From Parietaria judaica (lineage: Eukaryota; Streptophyta; Magnoliopsida; Rosales; Urticaceae), in the NCBI GenBank assembly GCA_954871525.1, contig OX940867.1:17647343-17711342 (forward strand): a DNA stretch of 64,000 bases, read 5' to 3'. Shown piece by piece: positions 60,151-64,000 of the stretch. The position numbers were made by a program, and so were the translations under genes. Position 1 is the stretch's first letter. Each line of letters opens with the position of its first letter. The notes beneath the pieces are model-generated. The model saw nothing but the letters and a program-made list of their open reading frames with translations, made no database searches and was not told where the DNA came from.

Positions 60151-60540
60151 GTTGTGATACCATTGAAATAATATAGTGATACAAACCGCTATACATATTC
60201 AAAACTCAAAACTCAAAATCAGATCGAAATAAATTCTGCTAAATGTTATTATAGAAAGCATGAGACATCAAACTGCTATACATTGAAATAATATAGTGAT
60301 ACATACGAAATAACTAATACCGCTATACAAATTGGTCCTGCTAATATCCATGAAATTACAAAACAGCTATACTTTGAAATAATATAGTGATATATACGAC
60401 ATAACTAATACCAGACCGCTAATATCCATTAAATCATAAAACCGTTATACATATTCAAAACACAAATTCAGACCGCTATACATAACATGTTAAATATATA
60501 ACTTATACGAGAACGCTATACATATTCAAAACACAGAGAC
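60150..60540. repeat. Stretch with recurrent ACCGCTATAC motifs
   Basis: ACCGCTATACATATTCAAAA and close variants recur about seven times, mixed with GAAATAATATAGTGATA. This is the reverse complement of the TATAGCGGT motif seen at 52340-52800 and 54290-54600. No ORF is present. Confidence 0.65.
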
Positions 60541-60594
60541 CATGTGCTTGACGTAGTCATGGACATGCATAACATATATATCATGTTGCGCGCT

Positions 60595-61250
60595 CTATAC
60601 ATTTCTCCACCAGTCCTCCATCGCCGGTCGTTCGACCGGCGAAAGCTCCGTAGCATTTTCGACGAGACGAAGCACCTCGTTCCGCCAGTCGAAGGTAATA
60701 ATTTGTACATCCTGGAAACTGTACCGAATCGCCCAATAAAGAATCACGTCCACCGTTACTGTGCTCGATGACCAAAAAGCTTACCTTGATATTTTCAAGG
60801 ACCCACAATCTCTCCACGCAATTCCGCTTTTGGCGAACACTTGTGCGCACACGAACGGCGACTCCTTGGTTGTGCATAACCGGATGAACTTGTAGTCGTT
60901 GCTCGTGACGTAAAATGTGAAACATATCTCCCCATGGTTATTAAAGAGAGGTGAATAGGCTGCTGGAACGAGAAATCGCCTCACTTGCCGAGTTGCCGGG
61001 TTGAAAAGCACGAGTTGCATGTCGAGCGCCCCGAAAGATATGCATAATAAGCCGTTTCAGGAGCCTACGATACTGAAATACCTATAATTTTCTGCGTAGA
61101 TATACGACATGTCTATTTCTGTCACCCTTTGGGCAGAGAGAACCAGTATTACTTGTTGGAGGTTGTTGCGTATGCCGTCTGCAATCAAGAGTGGTCCGTT
61201 TCTGGTCTGCCTACGATATGCGAGCCCGCCAACCGCTCGAGACGCTCTTG
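60595..61250 (-). pseudogene. F-box-associated (FBA) domain pseudogene
   Basis: The minus strand reads TEIDMSYIYAENYRYFSIVG then S-stop-NGLLCISFGALDMQLVLFNP and ATRQVRRFLVPAAYSPLF. The GLLCI and LFNPATR motifs are hallmarks of plant F-box proteins that recruit substrates to SCF ubiquitin ligases. A TGA at 61057-61059 replaces the residue (often Cys) before NGL. After YKFIRLCT and a likely donor near 60783, a further piece from about 60711 gives FDWRNEVLRLVENATE and ends with TAG at 60595-60597. No F-box motif could be read upstream; 61185-61478 is open but not convincing. Confidence 0.65.
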
Positions 61251-61600
61251 TATTTCATCAAAAGTTTCACCGGAAGTTCCGATAGGATCTTGTAAAAAAA
61301 TGGGGTTTTCATGACGGTGGTTTGAAGTGAATTCCATTATTTCAGAGGCTGAATATTGAGACTTGAAAGGATGATGACGACTAACTAAGTGTGCATTACT
61401 ATGGCTTTTTATTACACTCGAACGGACACCTTCTTTCAATTTGTGGTCGATATTAAAGCGATGTTTGAGATTTCCCATGAGTAATCATGAGCGTGCATAT
61501 TAATTTGGTGTGACGATTTCTTCTGACGATTGCGTTGCTCGAGAAATATTTTGCTGGAAATAAATGGGTAAAGGACCTCTTTGGGATTTTTATCATTTTA

Positions 61601-61786
61601 TGCAGCATTATTAGTGTTTGTAGCGGTAGAAAGAAATGTGTCGTAATAATGAATAGCGGTAATAACAGATTTACTAGCGGTAATAACAATTTATGTAGCG
61701 CTATTAGTGTTTGTAGCGGTAGAAAGAAATGTGTCGTAATAATGAATAACGGTAATAACAAATTTACTACCGGTAATAACATTTTA
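61601..61786. repeat. 93-bp tandem duplication
   Basis: Units start at 61601 and 61694, each with GTTTGTAGCGGTAGAAAGAA, AGCGGTAATAAC-type words and few differences. The 31-codon periodicity keeps a plus-strand frame open, but this is not a gene. Confidence 0.88.
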
Positions 61787-62011
61787 TATTGCGGGAATTA
61801 AAATAACAAGTGTAATTAATAACGGGAATTGAAATACTACTAGCGGGAATTTAAATACTACTTGCGAGAATCAAAATAACACGTCTAATTGATAACGGTA
61901 ATATTAAACATACTAGTCCAAACCGACTAAACATACTTGTCCAAAATACTGAAGAAGAAAAAAACAGTCAACTTACATCAGAGGATACAAAACATAGTTT
62001 AAATTTCAATG

Positions 62012-63300
62012 TTACCAACTCGAACTACTAGAAGAAGTAGCTTCTTCGGACTCCGGTGGTTGTGACGGTGGAGGTGGCGGCAGTTGTAGCAGGTCCCGCG
62101 GTCGCTGGATGATCTTTTTACCACGTTCCAATGCCTGTACAAGCATCTCTAACATGTGGGGTCGACGAACAAGGGCCTGTATACGCGGCAACGCAACTTC
62201 CATCTCTGTAGGAATGAGTACACTCAATTATCCCTGCAAATTAAAGAGTATAGTTATTTTCCCAAATAATAGTTGATATTGTTAAATTTATAATAGAGCA
62301 ACCGACCCTCGGATTCGCTCCATGAAAAATAGCATTTTGAATTGACAGGCGGTGAAGATCGATATTCCCGACTGGCCGCATTGTCCATTTGCACATACGA
62401 GGTGCCTCCTCTGACTCTCGTGGGTCCGCTAAGACATGTGCCAGACCAGGCAAACACTCGTATGCCAAAATCTGCATGAAGTTAACATGTTAAATTCATA
62501 CATGAGATGTCGATTGTAAATAAATAACTTAAAACATTTACATATATACCAGTAGTGGGTGTATGAACCCCAGAAATGTCATCGTCGAGATCTACGGTGG
62601 CCCTGTTGCTCATTGTCTAGGGATGTTGTTTTGCAACTCCTTAAGTGCTTTCTTCTAGAGAATCAATACCGATAACATGAATGACTTTTGACCCCAAGGA
62701 TATTGAACAAATACGTCAAGGTCCTCTACCAAAGACAAGAATGTCCTAGGCAAACTAGTTTCACCAGGATCGGGTAACAACACTCCGAAGATAAAGCAGA
62801 GGCATGCCAACCTTTTCTTGTCGTCGCTGCTCACAATCGGATGAAGATGACTGTTATCTTATTTGAACAACAACATTCCTAATGTGGCCGAAGAGCCTGC
62901 ATCTGGCCACATTCGTTTCTTGAATGCGTCATTATTTTCGAAGTCGCGTCTAACAATAGCTTCAAGGTTTGGCTCGGGTCCGTAATTCAGCCCGGTGATG
63001 ATGGCAAATTCTCAAACCCCATATCATAGTGGAACATTGTTCACCAATATCCACAGCTCGAATGACTCTTGTTGTGCAGTGCTTCTCAAAAATAAATTCC
63101 AGAACAGTTGGGGAGAGTACTCGTAGTGGGTGGGAACATCTAATAGAAGCCCAAACTGTGTGCGCCGGAACCACTCAGCTTCCCCCACTGTCAGGTTCTC
63201 CTTAATGATATTCGTGATCCTCAAGAAGTTTGTTTCTTCGGCGAAGACCTCATAGTCGTACAATTCATCCGGCCGGAGGATAGTATATAGCTATTTCAAA
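62012..63300 (-). pseudogene. DUF1985-domain gene relic (Ulp1/MULE-associated type)
   Basis: The minus strand opens near 63300 with LRPDELYDYEVFAEETNFLR and AEWFRRTQFGLLLDVP, then FELWILVNNVPL-stop-YGV-stop-EFAIITGLNYG. This is the DUF1985 core; the two TGA codons (63024-63026 and 63012-63014) sit where Arg is expected. The frame then runs to TAA at 62859. Further pieces are VEDLDVFVQYPWGQKSFML (near 62700), ILAYECLPGLAHVLAD and ESEEAPRMCKWTMRP (62477-62290), and a tail VALPRIQALVRRPHMLEMLV with a Pro then Ser run ending at 62012. DUF1985 proteins are plant-specific, and many travel with Mutator-like transposons next to a Ulp1 protease. No protease part was found here. Confidence 0.7.
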
Positions 63301-64000
63301 AATTAATGCATTACTTGATGAGTATTTTCATTTAGAAAAATTACTGCATCTAATTGGTAATGGAGCAACCTAAAGAGGACAGCGGTAATGGATCATCGTA
63401 TAGCGGTATTAATTGCATGCATTGTTAAATAATTAAAAATAATAATTGCATGCATTATTCTTATAGTAAACAATCTACAGTATTGCTAAACACTATCATC
63501 ATTTTAAGTACAAATAGTAACCATATACCTGAGAAAAATTAAGATTATATATTTACAAACCGACACTTACAGATAGCGGTAATGACAAAATAGATAGCGG
63601 ACACCTACATATTAAATTTTTATCTACACAGACAATCTCTTGTATAGGCCGTAAACCCTAACTAACATCATTACTGGAAGTTCAAAAAAATAAATTTCTT
63701 AATTGCATGCATCATTCTTATTCGTAAACAATCTCCAAAATTACCGCTAAACACTAACAGGGCTTCACACTAACATCATTACAAGTACAAACGAAAACTA
63801 TGCAAATGAAAAACTTTAAGATTATATTATATATTACGAACCGACACTTACCTCCATTTAGTTGGTTTGGTGAAGACGATAGTCGAGGGGGAAAGTGAGG
63901 ATACTCGTGAAACGTCTTAGTTCTCGAAAGAAAACGAACACAGCAGAAGAGAACGAAGAAAACCAAATTAGGGCTAGAAGGAAGTGTGTTGAATTTGAAA
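63301..64000. other. Possible 5' part of the DUF1985 gene; AGCGGTA motifs
   Basis: A minus-strand ATGGAG followed by GTAAGTG (63857-63846) could be a tiny first exon with a donor, preceded by a CT-rich leader. The rest is AT-rich with AGCGGTA words near 63380, 63400 and 63576 and an AATTGCATGCAT repeat. No other gene was seen. Confidence 0.3.

Noticed and set aside
61185..61478. 97-codon minus-strand frame as the F-box N-terminus
   Set aside because: No F-box motif is readable, and its frame does not join the FBA region, so I left it out of the pseudogene.

Overview
This window is nuclear DNA of a flowering plant, most likely a eudicot. The reasons are spliced genes with GT-AG introns, a plant-type TRA1/TRRAP gene, a P-class PPR gene, Ty1/copia and Ty3/gypsy (Tat-like) retrotransposons, several kinds of MITE, and relics of plant-expanded families (F-box/FBA, DUF1985, BRCA1/BARD1-type BRCT). 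Few genes are intact: TRA1 and a small three-exon gene read open throughout, while a PPR gene has one frameshift.

Layout. 1-7903: minus-strand copia element with a decayed pol, no visible gag, a 2520-bp 5' LTR and the last 144 bp of its 3' LTR (the rest lies left of the window). It sits inside a plus-strand, internally deleted Tat-like gypsy element (7904 to about 16083), which keeps part of the protease region and a catalytically dead RNase H, then tandem repeats, a long antisense ORF and a 3' LTR. 16084-18063: a MITE and the PPR gene. 18250-21375: a TCGCGA-rich patch and a tandem array of about 315-370-bp units, each carrying a CACTA-type terminal motif. 22052-23535: a three-exon gene for an unrecognised 303-residue protein, with mitosis-type (MSA) promoter motifs 100 bp upstream.

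25329-51112: a complete TRA1/TRRAP gene on the minus strand. I could place 37 coding exons; they sum to 11547 nt, exactly divisible by three (3848 residues plus stop), from the start Met to the C-terminal FATC tail. Its introns hold at least three MITEs, two of them with clear target-site duplications, and an exact 103-bp tandem duplication.

52300-64000: an accessory region. It holds two tandem, decayed copies of a BRCT-domain gene (BRCA1/BARD1 type), a solo copia LTR with a perfect AGGAC target-site duplication and another LTR-like insertion inside it, an F-box/FBA pseudogene, and a DUF1985 pseudogene with two in-frame TGA codons. A short motif, AGCGGTA, recurs on both strands throughout this part.

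No single undescribed system stands out. The best leads are the MSA-promoter gene, the tandem BRCT relics with their AGCGGTA-rich surroundings, and the CACTA-motif satellite.
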